Assembly (NCBI GenBank): GCA_028280945.1
Contig: JANQKV010000026.1
Location: forward strand, 156,631 to 220,630
DNA: 64,000 nucleotides
Direction: 5' to 3'
From: Opitutaceae bacterium
GTDB taxonomy: Bacteria; Verrucomicrobiota; Verrucomicrobiia; Opitutales; Opitutaceae
Below, one piece after another: positions 25,229 through 34,346 of the stretch. The notes under the pieces are model-generated. The model saw nothing but the letters and a program-made list of their open reading frames with translations. It was not told where the DNA came from and made no database searches. Both the position numbers and the translations under genes were made by a program. The stretch's first letter is position 1. Each line of letters begins with the position of its first letter.

Positions 25229-28200
25229 ATGAAGACAACCCTTTTAAAATCCCTGATCGGCAGCGTGTTGGGGCTGCTCATATGCAACATGTTGGGAGCG
25301 GTGACGGGAGCGCCCTACGTGCCCGTCCGCTTTGACGGGAAGGCGGAATACAGCGGCCCCGGAACGGCCACGGTGAGCTTCGCGCTGCTGGACGATGCCG
25401 GTTCCACCGTGCAAATCATCGGTGAGAGTTCCAGCGTGCCCGGTTGGTTTGCCCCGTCAGCCCCGGGGATTGCCTGGATGGAACCCAACAAGCACTACCG
25501 GTTCCGGATATACGCAAACAACATCAGAGCCTTCGAACTGAACTTCCAGGCGCCGGATGGCTACGACGTGGAATACGAAGGGCAGCTGCGCAGCAGCAAG
25601 ACCTGGAGCGGCATCACTTGGTCGCCGTTCCAGACCGAAGTGGTTTTTCGCCTCGTGTCCCAGGCCAGCCGCGCCCCCCGCTACCCCGGCGCGGACAGTG
25701 ATCTGGGTGATGGGCGCATCTTTTGGGAGGCCGCCTTGGGAGCCATGCCCGACGGATCGTCCGCCGGCAGCCTCAAAGTCGTGGATAACCAAGTGCACGG
25801 CTTTAACGCGGCGACCGTGCTGTCCCCGGCCGGCTTGGACTTTTCCGCCATCCACATGACCTACAACTGGCAGTTCATTCCCGACGGGGTGACCCTGGTG
25901 CGTAATCCCGGCGGCGTATCGTCGCCCGAAGTTCCCCTGGCGATTCGCCAGGTCTACGCCCCGCAGGTGGTGGTGGACGTCATCACCCACACTACCGAGT
26001 CCTACGAATTGCGTTTTTACCGGCGGGAACAAGCCACCGACACCGGCAGCGGCAACGTGCCCCGTTTCACCTTCACGGGTGAACACCCCTACCTCGTCTA
26101 CAAAGTCGAGCGGGAAGGCCCGCCCAGCCCGACTTTGAACGGAATGAAGCTCACCCGCTCCACCTACGCTGCGACCGGGGGCACGCCGCTTTCCGAAACC
26201 ATCAGCACGGTCACCTACGCCAACACCGGCGTGTGGACCACTACTGGCCGGCACACCTCTGCCCTGACCCCCACTACCGTGGAGGAAACCACCGTGAGCA
26301 CCGTGGGCAGCACCACCACGCAGACGACCAAGGTCAAACCCGGTGGCTCCAGCACCGTCGTGCTGCAAAAAGAACGCGACCTCGAAGCAGAAACCTTCGG
26401 CGACATCCCCTCCTCGGTGCTGCTTGGCACCGGCGCCACTGCTCTGGAAACGGTCTACAACTACTCCACCGATCTGGTCAACGACCCCGCCAACTGGGGC
26501 CTCGTCAACGGCCGGCAGTTTGTAGGCAACCAGTGGGAGCGCATTGGCCGCGACCAAAAAACTGGCAAAGTGGTGGCTCGCTATCGTCCCTGGGGGAACG
26601 CCCCGATCTTCATGAACGGTGACGGCAACCTCGGTGATACGGAGTCCCTCACCTATTCCAACAACGCCTTTGGTGAAGCCGCGCGTCCGGCCACCGGCGA
26701 ACGCAAGATCAACGCCACGGCGGTCTCCAGCTTCGGAGTCACCTACACCGACTCGACCGTCAACGGCAAAGCCGTGGTCACCGCGGACCGTTGGGACTAC
26801 TCCTTCGACGGCAAACGACTCGAAAGCGAAACCTCGTTCTACCGCGAGGACGTCACCGACTACTTTTTCCGCTTAAAAATCCACAGCCAGGTGCGGCCCA
26901 ACGGCACCAAGGCCTCCTACGTCTATGAACGCGGCACGCTCTCCGGCTCCACCTTCACGCCCTCAACCAGCGGCCCGGCCAGCCGGGTGGTGGTCATCGA
27001 AGGGGCGGACGCCAACCCCGGCATGAGCGCCACCCAGCTCACCACCTACGGCAGTTACGACATCGACGACATCTACGTGGTGCCCGGCCGCTCCACCAAA
27101 CGCGTGATCCTGCGCGACTCCATGGCCCGGATCGTTCGCCAGGAATCGCACGTGTATGGATCATCCGGTTGGGCCCTCCTGGATGCCGAGAATCTCACTT
27201 ACGACTACGCTCATCGGCTCGAATCCCGCACCACGGCCTCCAACGGCCTCTCGGTGGACTACACCTACACCAACCGCGGCGAAGTCCACACCGTGACCGA
27301 TGCGGAAGGACAGATGACGTCCTACACCTACGACGATGCCGGCCGCGTCGCCACCCTCACCAAGTCCGCCCGTGCGGCTACAACCGGCATCCCCGCCGTG
27401 CCCGAACTGCGCACCGCCTACACCTACAACGCCGCGGGCCTGGTGACGGAAATCCGCACCGGCCCCGTGGGCCAGGAAAACCTCGTGGTCAGCCGCGTCT
27501 ATGACGACGCGGGCCGGGTCACCAGTGAAACCACCCCGGATACCGGCACCACCACCATCAGCTACGTGCTCAACAGCGGCAGCGACGGCTCCGCCGTCAC
27601 CAAGACCTTTGCCAATTCCACCACGGAAACCGTCACCCACTTCAAGGACGGCAAACCGAAGGAAGTGACCGGCACCGCGGTGGTGCCGGAGTATTACAGC
27701 TACAGCGTCAGCGGTTCCTGGTTGCAGGCCACCACCCATGTCGGCACCGCGGCCTCCCCGCGTTGGACCGAAACCCGTCACGACTGGTTCGGGCGCCCCG
27801 TGCGCACGGCACAGCCCGGCTTCGCTTCCGGCGGCCTGTCCAATCCCAGCTTCGTGACCACCCGCACCTACGAGAACAATACCGGGTTTCTCACCAAAAC
27901 CACCGCCACCGGTTACGCCGACACCCTCTATACCTACGACGGCCTCGGCGCCCTGCAGGAGTCGGGCCTGGACATCGACGGCAGTGGCACCCTGCTCGCC
28001 GCGACCACCGACCGCATTCAGGGCACCGAAATTGGCTTCGTGAACACCGCGGTCAACGGCAGCGCCACCCGCTGGTGGTGGCGTACCAGCCCCTGGCGTT
28101 ACGGCACCAACGGGCAGCTCAACGCCACCAAAGTCTACCTCGGTGAAAGCCACCAAGCCGTCAGTGGCCTGGGCACCGACATCGCCTCGATCATTTACTC

Positions 28201-31200
28201 GGAAAACACCAACGGAGCGTTTACCACCCAGACCGTCTCAGTGGACAGCGTGAACAAACTCACGACCATCACGATTGACGGCGACGGCACCACGGCCGCC
28301 ACCAACAAGTCCTACGGCGGGCTCACCCTGCAAAGCACCACTCCGGATGGCCGCAGCAACACGATGACCTACGACGCCCTGCGCCGCCCTTCGGTAAGCG
28401 CAGACTCGCGCATCGGCTCGACCACCTACGCCTACCACAATGGTAAAACCCTGCTGGCGAGCGCCACCGAACCCAGCACTGGCGTCACCACCTATGCCTA
28501 CGACAGCCTCGGCCGCCCGACGCTCGTGACCGATGCGCTGGGGCGCACCACCCGGTCCAGTTATACCAACCGCGGTCAACTCGACTACGTCTGGGGCAGC
28601 GGCACCTATCCCATCGCCTACGGTTACGATGCGACCTACGGCGACCGCACCAGCATGACCACCTACCGCGGTGGCAGCGGCTGGGACGGTACAAGCTGGC
28701 CCAGCGACACCACTGGCACCGGGGACATCACCACCTGGGTCAACGATGCAGCCACCGGCCTGCTTTATCAAAAGAAGGATGCTGCCAACCAGGCCGTCTC
28801 CTACCTTTATAACAGTTCCAACCTGCTCTCCAAACGCACCTGGGCGCGTGGCGTCACCACCGACTATTCCTACAGTGGACTCGGCACGGGTGAGCTTACC
28901 GTCGTCAACTACTCCGATAGCACACCCGACCTTACCTACACGTATGACCGTCGCGGCTGGGTGGCCACCGTCGCCGACTACACCGGCACGCGCACCTTCA
29001 CCTACTGCGAATGTGGCAAGCTGACCCACGAAGCCCACGGGACGGTGCTGCACAACACCTGGGGGCTGACCTACCACCTCGACACCGTCAACGGGGCCAA
29101 CAACGCCAAGGGCCGCACCACCGGCTACACGCTGAAGGAAGGCGCGGCCACGCGCCACAGCCTGACCTACGGCTACGACACCGCGGGCCGGCTCAACAAC
29201 ATCACCACCGGTGGGTTGATCGGCACCCACAGCTTCGACTACGCCTACCTGGCGGGCAGCTCCCTCGTGTCCTCCCTGACGGTGAACGCACCCATCGCCA
29301 CCGACCCCTTTGTGTTCTCACGCACTTGGGAAAGCGATCGCGACGCGGTGGACGTGGCGCAGACCACTTGGGACGGCACCACCGTGGCCAGCTACACCTA
29401 CGCCTACGACGCGGCACACCAGCGCACTTCGGTGATCCAGGGCGGCAGTGCCTTTGCCGACTACGGCACCAGCGATACCTTCACCCACCGCCGCTTTGGC
29501 TACAACACCCGTGGTGAACTGACCTCGGACATTGCCTACGGCAACGGCACGGTCAGCGGCGGAGGCACCGGGGACCTGCCCGGCCGCCGCTTTGAGTTTG
29601 CCTACGATTCTTTGGGCAACCGCACGTCCTCGAACCGCACCGGCGTGGCGGGCCTGGAGGATACCTATACCACCAACAACCTCAACCAATACACCCAGCG
29701 CGAAAACGATACCATGGCCGTATCGGGCACGGTGGCTAACACCACCACCAGCGTAGTGGTGCGCCCCAGCGGCGGCAGCTACCAGCTTGCCGGCCGGCAG
29801 GCGGGGTATTGGGCCCACGAAGTGACTCCTGCCAATGCCAGCGGACCGGTCAAGCAGACCGTCGACGTGGTGGCGGCCGATCCCGGCGCGGGCAGTGGGG
29901 GAGCCGACTTGGTCTCGACTGAGAGCGCAACCACCACCGTGGCCGCGGCCCTGCAGATCAAGACCTACGACTTGGATGGCAACCTGACCGACGACGGGGT
30001 ATGGACTTACACCTGGGATGCTGAAAACCGGTTGATTGCCATGCAGACAACCAGCACGGCCGCGGGCTTGGGGGTCGACAATCGCCGCCACGAGTTTTAC
30101 TACGACTACATGAATCGGCGGGTGCGAAAGAAAACCCACACCTACAACAACATCACCTTGGTGTGGGATGTGGATGCGGACAGCCGGTTCCTCTACGAAG
30201 GCTGGAATGTGATCCACGAGGAAGACGTGGTGGCGGCCCGGGAACGCACCTACGCTTGGGGCCTGGACCTGGTGAACAGCCTGAGTGCCTCGGCCGGGGT
30301 GGGAGCCCTGATGGGTATCCACGACAACCACGGCACCGACCCCGACAAGACCTACCTCGCAGGGTATGACGGCAACGGCAACCTGACCACGCTGACTAAC
30401 CAGGCGGATGGGACCCTGGTCGCTGCCTACGAATATGGCCCGTTTGGCGAATCCATTCGGGCCGAGGGTGCCTACGCCAAGGACAACCCCTTTAGGTTCT
30501 CCACCAAGTATACCGACAACGAAACCGACTTGGTCTACTACGGCATGCGCTACTACGACCCCAAGGATGGGCGGTTCGTGGGACGTGATCCCATTGAGGA
30601 GCAGGGCGGCATCAACCTGTATGCGTTTGTGATAAACAGCCCGCTGAATCGATGGGATTATCTAGGCATGGACCCTCCTGAAACAACATATACATTAGTG
30701 CCGGATTTCAATATCGGTTTTGAACCAAGTGCGAAATGGGGAATATTTTCAGTGGGTTTCAATTACCATGGAAGCTATGCGGAAACTCGAGTCACCGAGC
30801 AGGGGATCGGGCAATTCGGCGAAGTTCATGAGGGCACGATAGGTATTACCACTGATGTTACTGATACAGTCACATTTAATGTATTAACTGCCGACGTCGA
30901 AATATTCGTTTACGAGACGCCAACCGATCCTGGAACTCACGTTGATGTAAGCATAGATGAAGATGCGATATCTTTTTCGGTCAATACACCCCTCGGGGAG
31001 AATGCTACTTTATCTGGAGAATTTGATCTAGATGATGGTGTTTCTGGTACCCTAAGTTTTGGCGCGGGAATAACCGCAAATTTTGGGCTTACTGTGACAC
31101 GTACAAATGATCATAACCAAGATGGTGCTGGACCGCCAGGTTCGAGTGGACTGGAGACATCTGGTGATGTGATTATAATGGACCCATTTGAGATCGAGTC

Positions 31201-31435
31201 GAGTTCTTCTGCAGGTCCTGACACTTCTGATACTGGTTTCAACTTTGGAGATCTTCGTTCATCTTCAGCTGGCCCTGCCGGTGCAGTCCATTCACGTGGA
31301 GGTATTCGGGGGACTTGGGCTGAATCATTGACTGATCCGGCAAAGATATCTGAGGCACTAGCAATTCACGCAAGTGATCCACTTGAGTTTGCAAAAACGA
31401 GTGCAGTTATCTTCAATAAGAAGAATCGCCGTTAA
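25229..31435 (+). CDS. giant Sec-exported RHS-repeat protein with AT-rich variable C-terminal tip
   Basis: Exported RHS/YD-repeat protein of 2068 residues. Signal region MKTTLLKSLIGSVLGLLICN; residues about 30-650 are beta-rich without clear repeats; YD repeats run from about 656 (YTYDDAGRVATLT, YAYDSLGRPTLVTDALG and many more) to about 1730. The RHS core lies at about 1733-1813 (FRFSTKYTDNETDLVYYGMR, GRFVGRDPIEEQGGINLYAF, DYLGM). The last 255 residues are a unique tip, encoded by visibly AT-richer DNA from about 30670: beta-rich, then Ser/Gly/Asp-rich, ending TSAVIFNKKNRR. I cannot assign a toxin family to the tip. RHS proteins make a hollow cocoon that often releases a C-terminal effector. 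No type VI spike, PAAR motif or TcB partner is visible; export looks Sec-dependent. It is the last gene of the five-gene operon. Confidence 0.88.
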   Translation: MKTTLLKSLIGSVLGLLICNMLGAVTGAPYVPVRFDGKAEYSGPGTATVSFALLDDAGSTVQIIGESSSVPGWFAPSAPGIAWMEPNKHYRFRIYANNIRAFELNFQAPDGYDVEYEGQLRSSKTWSGITWSPFQTEVVFRLVSQASRAPRYPGADSDLGDGRIFWEAALGAMPDGSSAGSLKVVDNQVHGFNAATVLSPAGLDFSAIHMTYNWQFIPDGVTLVRNPGGVSSPEVPLAIRQVYAPQVVVDVITHTTESYELRFYRREQATDTGSGNVPRFTFTGEHPYLVYKVEREGPPSPTLNGMKLTRSTYAATGGTPLSETISTVTYANTGVWTTTGRHTSALTPTTVEETTVSTVGSTTTQTTKVKPGGSSTVVLQKERDLEAETFGDIPSSVLLGTGATALETVYNYSTDLVNDPANWGLVNGRQFVGNQWERIGRDQKTGKVVARYRPWGNAPIFMNGDGNLGDTESLTYSNNAFGEAARPATGERKINATAVSSFGVTYTDSTVNGKAVVTADRWDYSFDGKRLESETSFYREDVTDYFFRLKIHSQVRPNGTKASYVYERGTLSGSTFTPSTSGPASRVVVIEGADANPGMSATQLTTYGSYDIDDIYVVPGRSTKRVILRDSMARIVRQESHVYGSSGWALLDAENLTYDYAHRLESRTTASNGLSVDYTYTNRGEVHTVTDAEGQMTSYTYDDAGRVATLTKSARAATTGIPAVPELRTAYTYNAAGLVTEIRTGPVGQENLVVSRVYDDAGRVTSETTPDTGTTTISYVLNSGSDGSAVTKTFANSTTETVTHFKDGKPKEVTGTAVVPEYYSYSVSGSWLQATTHVGTAASPRWTETRHDWFGRPVRTAQPGFASGGLSNPSFVTTRTYENNTGFLTKTTATGYADTLYTYDGLGALQESGLDIDGSGTLLAATTDRIQGTEIGFVNTAVNGSATRWWWRTSPWRYGTNGQLNATKVYLGESHQAVSGLGTDIASIIYSENTNGAFTTQTVSVDSVNKLTTITIDGDGTTAATNKSYGGLTLQSTTPDGRSNTMTYDALRRPSVSADSRIGSTTYAYHNGKTLLASATEPSTGVTTYAYDSLGRPTLVTDALGRTTRSSYTNRGQLDYVWGSGTYPIAYGYDATYGDRTSMTTYRGGSGWDGTSWPSDTTGTGDITTWVNDAATGLLYQKKDAANQAVSYLYNSSNLLSKRTWARGVTTDYSYSGLGTGELTVVNYSDSTPDLTYTYDRRGWVATVADYTGTRTFTYCECGKLTHEAHGTVLHNTWGLTYHLDTVNGANNAKGRTTGYTLKEGAATRHSLTYGYDTAGRLNNITTGGLIGTHSFDYAYLAGSSLVSSLTVNAPIATDPFVFSRTWESDRDAVDVAQTTWDGTTVASYTYAYDAAHQRTSVIQGGSAFADYGTSDTFTHRRFGYNTRGELTSDIAYGNGTVSGGGTGDLPGRRFEFAYDSLGNRTSSNRTGVAGLEDTYTTNNLNQYTQRENDTMAVSGTVANTTTSVVVRPSGGSYQLAGRQAGYWAHEVTPANASGPVKQTVDVVAADPGAGSGGADLVSTESATTTVAAALQIKTYDLDGNLTDDGVWTYTWDAENRLIAMQTTSTAAGLGVDNRRHEFYYDYMNRRVRKKTHTYNNITLVWDVDADSRFLYEGWNVIHEEDVVAARERTYAWGLDLVNSLSASAGVGALMGIHDNHGTDPDKTYLAGYDGNGNLTTLTNQADGTLVAAYEYGPFGESIRAEGAYAKDNPFRFSTKYTDNETDLVYYGMRYYDPKDGRFVGRDPIEEQGGINLYAFVINSPLNRWDYLGMDPPETTYTLVPDFNIGFEPSAKWGIFSVGFNYHGSYAETRVTEQGIGQFGEVHEGTIGITTDVTDTVTFNVLTADVEIFVYETPTDPGTHVDVSIDEDAISFSVNTPLGENATLSGEFDLDDGVSGTLSFGAGITANFGLTVTRTNDHNQDGAGPPGSSGLETSGDVIIMDPFEIESSSSAGPDTSDTGFNFGDLRSSSAGPAGAVHSRGGIRGTWAESLTDPAKISEALAIHASDPLEFAKTSAVIFNKKNRR

Positions 31436-31460
31436 TTACTTAATTCCTGTTTTTTGGATC

Positions 31461-31883
31461 ATGAAAGAATTCTCTAAAAAAATTGCCCTGTCTTTTCTTT
31501 TTGTTTTTCTTTATTATCCTCTTTTCGCAATTGATATTTATAAAATAGAGAACGCATTAAAACATTCAGAAGCTATATATATAGCCCAAAAGCAAGGAGA
31601 TCATTGGATCGTCTCACAGGTTATTTATATAGATGATAAATCAGACCTTTTGCTTGAGGAAGGTGATCAGATATCAGTCATCACTAGAAAGAAAATTATT
31701 GATAATATGAAATATAATAAGTTTCTAGTTTTTGATTTGAATCTACCATCTTTTAAAGGAAGGAAAGCCCAGAGTGAGTATCCAATATTAATGGAAGATC
31801 AAAGAGTGTTTGGGCTAGACGCCCCACTGGATATGGTATTGAGTGAGATAGATAAATGGTTCAATAAAAACGGCAACCAATAG
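31461..31883 (+). CDS. AT-rich exported small protein after the RHS tip
   Basis: Protein of 140 residues with a signal peptide (MKEFSKKIALSFLFVFLYYP, cleaved near LFA). The mature part is charged, mixed alpha/beta (KHSEAIYIAQKQGDHWIVSQ, LLLEEGDQISVITRKKIID) with no motif I recognise. Strongly AT-rich with Ile/Lys-heavy codons, unlike the chromosome but like the RHS tip just upstream, so tip and gene probably arrived together. It starts 25 bases after the RHS stop. The position is that of an immunity gene for an RHS effector; an exported immunity protein would fit an effector acting in the periplasm. This is inference from position and composition. Confidence 0.65.
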   Translation: MKEFSKKIALSFLFVFLYYPLFAIDIYKIENALKHSEAIYIAQKQGDHWIVSQVIYIDDKSDLLLEEGDQISVITRKKIIDNMKYNKFLVFDLNLPSFKGRKAQSEYPILMEDQRVFGLDAPLDMVLSEIDKWFNKNGNQ

Positions 31884-31889
31884 CAACGA

Positions 31890-31972
31890 AAGGTCAGTAA
31901 AAGGGGGCAGGGAGCCAAAGGGGCAGCTAGCATGAAAGGCGAGCTGACCCTTTGGGGTTCCCACTCGACCTT
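31890..31972. repeat. long imperfect hairpin repeat, left member of an inverted pair
   Basis: An 83-base imperfect palindrome. Outer arms AAGGTC (31890-31895) and GACCTT (31967-31972) pair. The core arms CCAAAGGGGCAGCT (from 31915) and AGCTGACCCTTTGG (to 31954) pair 13 of 14 with loop AGCATGAAAGGCG. The core, including the loop (GCTAGCATGAAAGGC), recurs in inverted orientation at 32530-32567, so the two flank the gene at 32043-32525. It lies seven bases past the stop of the upstream gene and could act as a terminator, a REP-like element or a recombination site. Confidence 0.75.
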
Positions 31973-32042
31973 ACCAAAGTTTTGACCAAGTGTGGGAAAA
32001 CAGCATCAATGGTGGCAATAATTATAGACCCCAATCGAGACG

Positions 32043-32525
32043 GTGGGCAAGACTAAAAATAAACACCTATTGCATTTTATGATATTGCTCTATTCGTTAT
32101 TGAGCGGAGCATGTGGATATCAGATTGATGAGTCTCAAATATGGATTCATATAGATAGAGGTTTCGATATATATATAAAAGAAGGACCAGAGCAGGCTAG
32201 GTCTGTTCTTCGTGATTGTCTTGACAACATGCCGTATTGGGAATCTCAGATAAATCAAGGGGATACACGAGAATTGAATCGGAGGAAGGCCTACATATTA
32301 GCTCTCTTATATCATATTGAATCTTCAGAGGGGAATTATTTAGAAGCTGAGGTCTATCTTAACCAGATTCTAGTGGATGCTACCATTAGCGAGCGCGTAA
32401 GAATTGGTGCTAATATTGATGAAGGAATGCCCATACAGGGAGAAGACATTTCTAAATGGATAAACGAGGTGGTGGAGCTTGTTATTGGAACGCCACATTG
32501 GAAAATCGAACGGGGTAACAGTTAA
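32043..32525 (+). CDS. AT-rich lipoprotein between inverted hairpin repeats
   Basis: Protein of 160 residues. A GTG start at 32043 gives a basic N-terminus (MGKTKNKHLLHFMILLYSLL) and a lipobox SGAC-G, so it is probably a lipoprotein; ATG 32079 is an alternative start with no basic region. The mature part is helical (GPEQARSVLRDCLDNMPYWE, RRKAYILALLYHIESSEGNY, LEAEVYLNQIL) and may form a TPR-like pair. It is AT-rich like its upstream neighbour. Inverted copies of a hairpin repeat sit on both sides, giving a cassette-like unit of about 0.7 kb. It may be an orphan immunity or accessory gene of the RHS locus; family unknown. Confidence 0.62.
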   Translation: MGKTKNKHLLHFMILLYSLLSGACGYQIDESQIWIHIDRGFDIYIKEGPEQARSVLRDCLDNMPYWESQINQGDTRELNRRKAYILALLYHIESSEGNYLEAEVYLNQILVDATISERVRIGANIDEGMPIQGEDISKWINEVVELVIGTPHWKIERGNS

Positions 32526-32529
32526 GCAA

Positions 32530-32567
32530 CCAAAGGGTAGCTTGCCTTTCATGTTAGCTGTCCCCTT
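32530..32567. repeat. hairpin repeat, right member of the inverted pair
   Basis: CCAAAGGGTAGCTTGCCTTT (32530-32549) followed by CATGTTAGCTGTCCCCTT is the reverse complement of the 31915-31955 element with a few changes: AGGGG-CAGCTA-CATGAAAGGC-AGCT-ACCCTTTGG is shared. It begins five bases after the stop of the bracketed gene. From here to 32837 no gene is evident in about 270 bases; the stretch contains another small palindrome (TTTCTTC-TCGAA-GAAGAAA, 32579-32597), possibly a weak terminator, and otherwise degraded-looking mixed-composition DNA. Confidence 0.72.
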
Positions 32568-32837
32568 CTGGGCTTCCGTTTCTTCTCGAAGAAGAAATCA
32601 CGATGAAGCGCGGGTCTGCCTGCTCCGGGAGTTCCTCGGGACGCAATAGTAACGGATCTTTTACTTCTATTAAGGGGTGCTGAGTATCACACCCTAGTGC
32701 CGACCTGCAGATTTGGTCAAAAAGCCATCATAAACTGGGGTGCGGGGTATAGGGCTTGGCGCGGTCGGTCACTCCATGTGTTGTAGCATCGGCCCTGACT
32801 CGAAATCGCATTAATCCCAACCTCAACTTTGCGTTCC

Positions 32838-33533
32838 ATGGCTCGAATTGCTATCCTCGAAGACCAGGCCCTTGTCCTTAACCTCTATCAGCAGCTCATC
32901 GATCGACTCACTCCTCACGAGGTCGTCTACACCTCCCAGAGTGGCATTGAATTTCATCTTGAATGGCCCCGGGTGCACGCAGACCTCGTCCTTTTGGACA
33001 TGGTTTTGCCCGACTACGATGGCGTGCATTTGGCGCAGGAGCTTTTGGAGTCAGGCACTCTTTCCCCCAAGGTCATTGCCGTCACGGGTGAACTGACCGA
33101 TGTGATGGTTCGAAGGGTTTTTAAAGCTCAGGTTCACGGTTTTGTGGACAAATCGTCTCATACTGACGAGTTGCTCGCTGCCATTGAAGACGTGCTGGCG
33201 GGGAAGCAGTATGTGTCACCCCATGCCCGCAAACTTTTCGAAGCGAGACCGGCGAGCTGTCACGTGATCGAGTGCCTCCTGTCCGACCGCGAACGGCGGT
33301 TGCTGCCGCGGTTGGCTCTGGGCCAAACCAATGCGGAAATCGCGGATCAGGAAGGCATCTCGAGAGCGACCGCGCAAACCCACCGTCGCAATGTCATGGC
33401 GAAACTCAAAGTCCACTCGACGGTCGAGCTGATCCGTCACTGCATACAAATCGGGATCGTGGTCAAACTGCCCAACGGCACCCTGGCTGCTTCAACCGAC
33501 CATGAGAACCACCGCATTCCTATCGTCGTTTAA
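32838..33533 (+). CDS. LuxR/NarL-type response regulator
   Basis: DNA-binding response regulator of 231 residues. Starting at ATG 32838 gives MARIAILEDQALVLNLYQQL. The receiver has acidic pocket ED (positions 8-9), phospho-acceptor Asp in ADLVLLDMVLPDYDG (about 54), Thr in IAVTGE and Lys in GFVDKSS. The C-terminal LuxR helix-turn-helix is clear: LSDRERRLLPRLALGQTNAE, IADQEGISRATAQTHRRNVM, AKLKVHS. No kinase is adjacent, so it is an orphan here; the hybrid kinases at 44-48 kb or the SBP3 kinase are possible partners. It lies between the RHS island and a toxin-antitoxin pair. Confidence 0.92.
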   Translation: MARIAILEDQALVLNLYQQLIDRLTPHEVVYTSQSGIEFHLEWPRVHADLVLLDMVLPDYDGVHLAQELLESGTLSPKVIAVTGELTDVMVRRVFKAQVHGFVDKSSHTDELLAAIEDVLAGKQYVSPHARKLFEARPASCHVIECLLSDRERRLLPRLALGQTNAEIADQEGISRATAQTHRRNVMAKLKVHSTVELIRHCIQIGIVVKLPNGTLAASTDHENHRIPIVV

Positions 33534-33781
33534 TCCGATGGCCCAAACCAGAACGTCACGACTTGGGAACGTGCTGCCCGATGGCTGAGTTTTGGAGTGA
33601 GTCGATGGGCAGAACGGAGTTTGAGTTTGCAAGGCATTGTTAGAGAGTCGACTAGCCGTTTCTTGTAACCGCGAACAGTCACGGATAGTCCCGCAGGTGC
33701 GGGTTCCCACTACGCACTTAAAACCGCGAGGTAACCGGAACTTGCCGTGGGGGTTGAAGTGGGCACCGTAGGAGTATGCCA

Positions 33782-34009
33782 ATGACCTTGGATGAGATTG
33801 TTGCCGAGACGCGAGACATGTCGGAGGGCATGCGTGCTGAGTTGGTGGAGCGCATCCTTTTGGTGGCACATGGTGGGCTGGATCAGCGAGTGGAGGACGC
33901 TTGGACCAGTGAAACACGTCGACGTGTGGCGGAGATCGAGACAGGGCAAGCCAAGGGGGTTCCACTCGACGAGGCGCTGGTTGAGATGCGCAAGCGCCTC
34001 AAGCCGTGA
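33782..34009 (+). CDS. addiction-module antitoxin (Unstab_antitox family)
   Basis: Antitoxin of 75 residues. AGGAG at 33770-33774 is seven bases before ATG 33782 and only one base before ATG 33776, so the downstream start (MTLDEIVAETRDMSEGMRAE) is preferred. The family pattern is the N-terminal helix with LVERILLVAHGGLDQRVEDA, then WTSETRRRVAEIETGQAKGV and a closing ALVEMRKRLK. It shares four bases with the toxin gene, the usual tight arrangement of a ParE/RelE module. Confidence 0.88.
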   Translation: MTLDEIVAETRDMSEGMRAELVERILLVAHGGLDQRVEDAWTSETRRRVAEIETGQAKGVPLDEALVEMRKRLKP

Positions 34010-34302
34010 AGCGGGTGATCCACGAGCAGGCCTTGCGTGAATTTCGTGAGGCGCTGGATTACTATGTCGGTATCAGTCCGGAGCTGGGCGTTGCCTTCTA
34101 TGAGGAGATTGAGCGACTGATTTTGGAGGTGTGCGAACGACCTCTGACATTTCGACAGTTCGATCCGCCGGCCCGTCGCCATTTTTCGAGCCGTTTCCCT
34201 TATGGCGTCATCTACCTGCCTCGGCCGGATTATTTATGGATTCTTGCGGTGATGCACCTGCATCGGGAGCCCGGCTACTGGCGTGAACGTGCGGAAGGCT
34301 GA
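34006..34302 (+). CDS. RelE/ParE family toxin
   Basis: Toxin of 98 residues starting at GTG 34006, overlapping the antitoxin stop. Family landmarks are the N-terminal helix hairpin (EQALREFREALDYYVGISPE, LGVAFYEEIERLILEV), the strand RRHFSSRFPYGVIYLPRPDY and the closing WILAVMHLHREPGYWRER, where HLHREPGYW is the usual C-terminal block of ParE-type members. Family members inhibit gyrase (ParE) or cleave mRNA on the ribosome (RelE). Which applies here is not evident from sequence. Confidence 0.9.
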   Translation: MKRVIHEQALREFREALDYYVGISPELGVAFYEEIERLILEVCERPLTFRQFDPPARRHFSSRFPYGVIYLPRPDYLWILAVMHLHREPGYWRERAEG

Positions 34303-34346
34303 AGGTTGGGTTGTCATCGCGTGAGGTTTTGAAGCAACGTGGCGTC

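Noticed and set aside
25457..30331. Several Gly/Val-rich minus-strand frames of 330-366 codons opposite the RHS gene
   Set aside because: The low-complexity composition arises from reading YD repeats backward; RHS repeats and core are in the plus frame.
31890..32567. Integron attC sites as an explanation of the inverted hairpins
   Set aside because: attC needs RYYYAAC on the left and GTTRRRY on the right of each hairpin; GTTAAGC at 32521 is in the wrong orientation and the other hairpin lacks the boxes.
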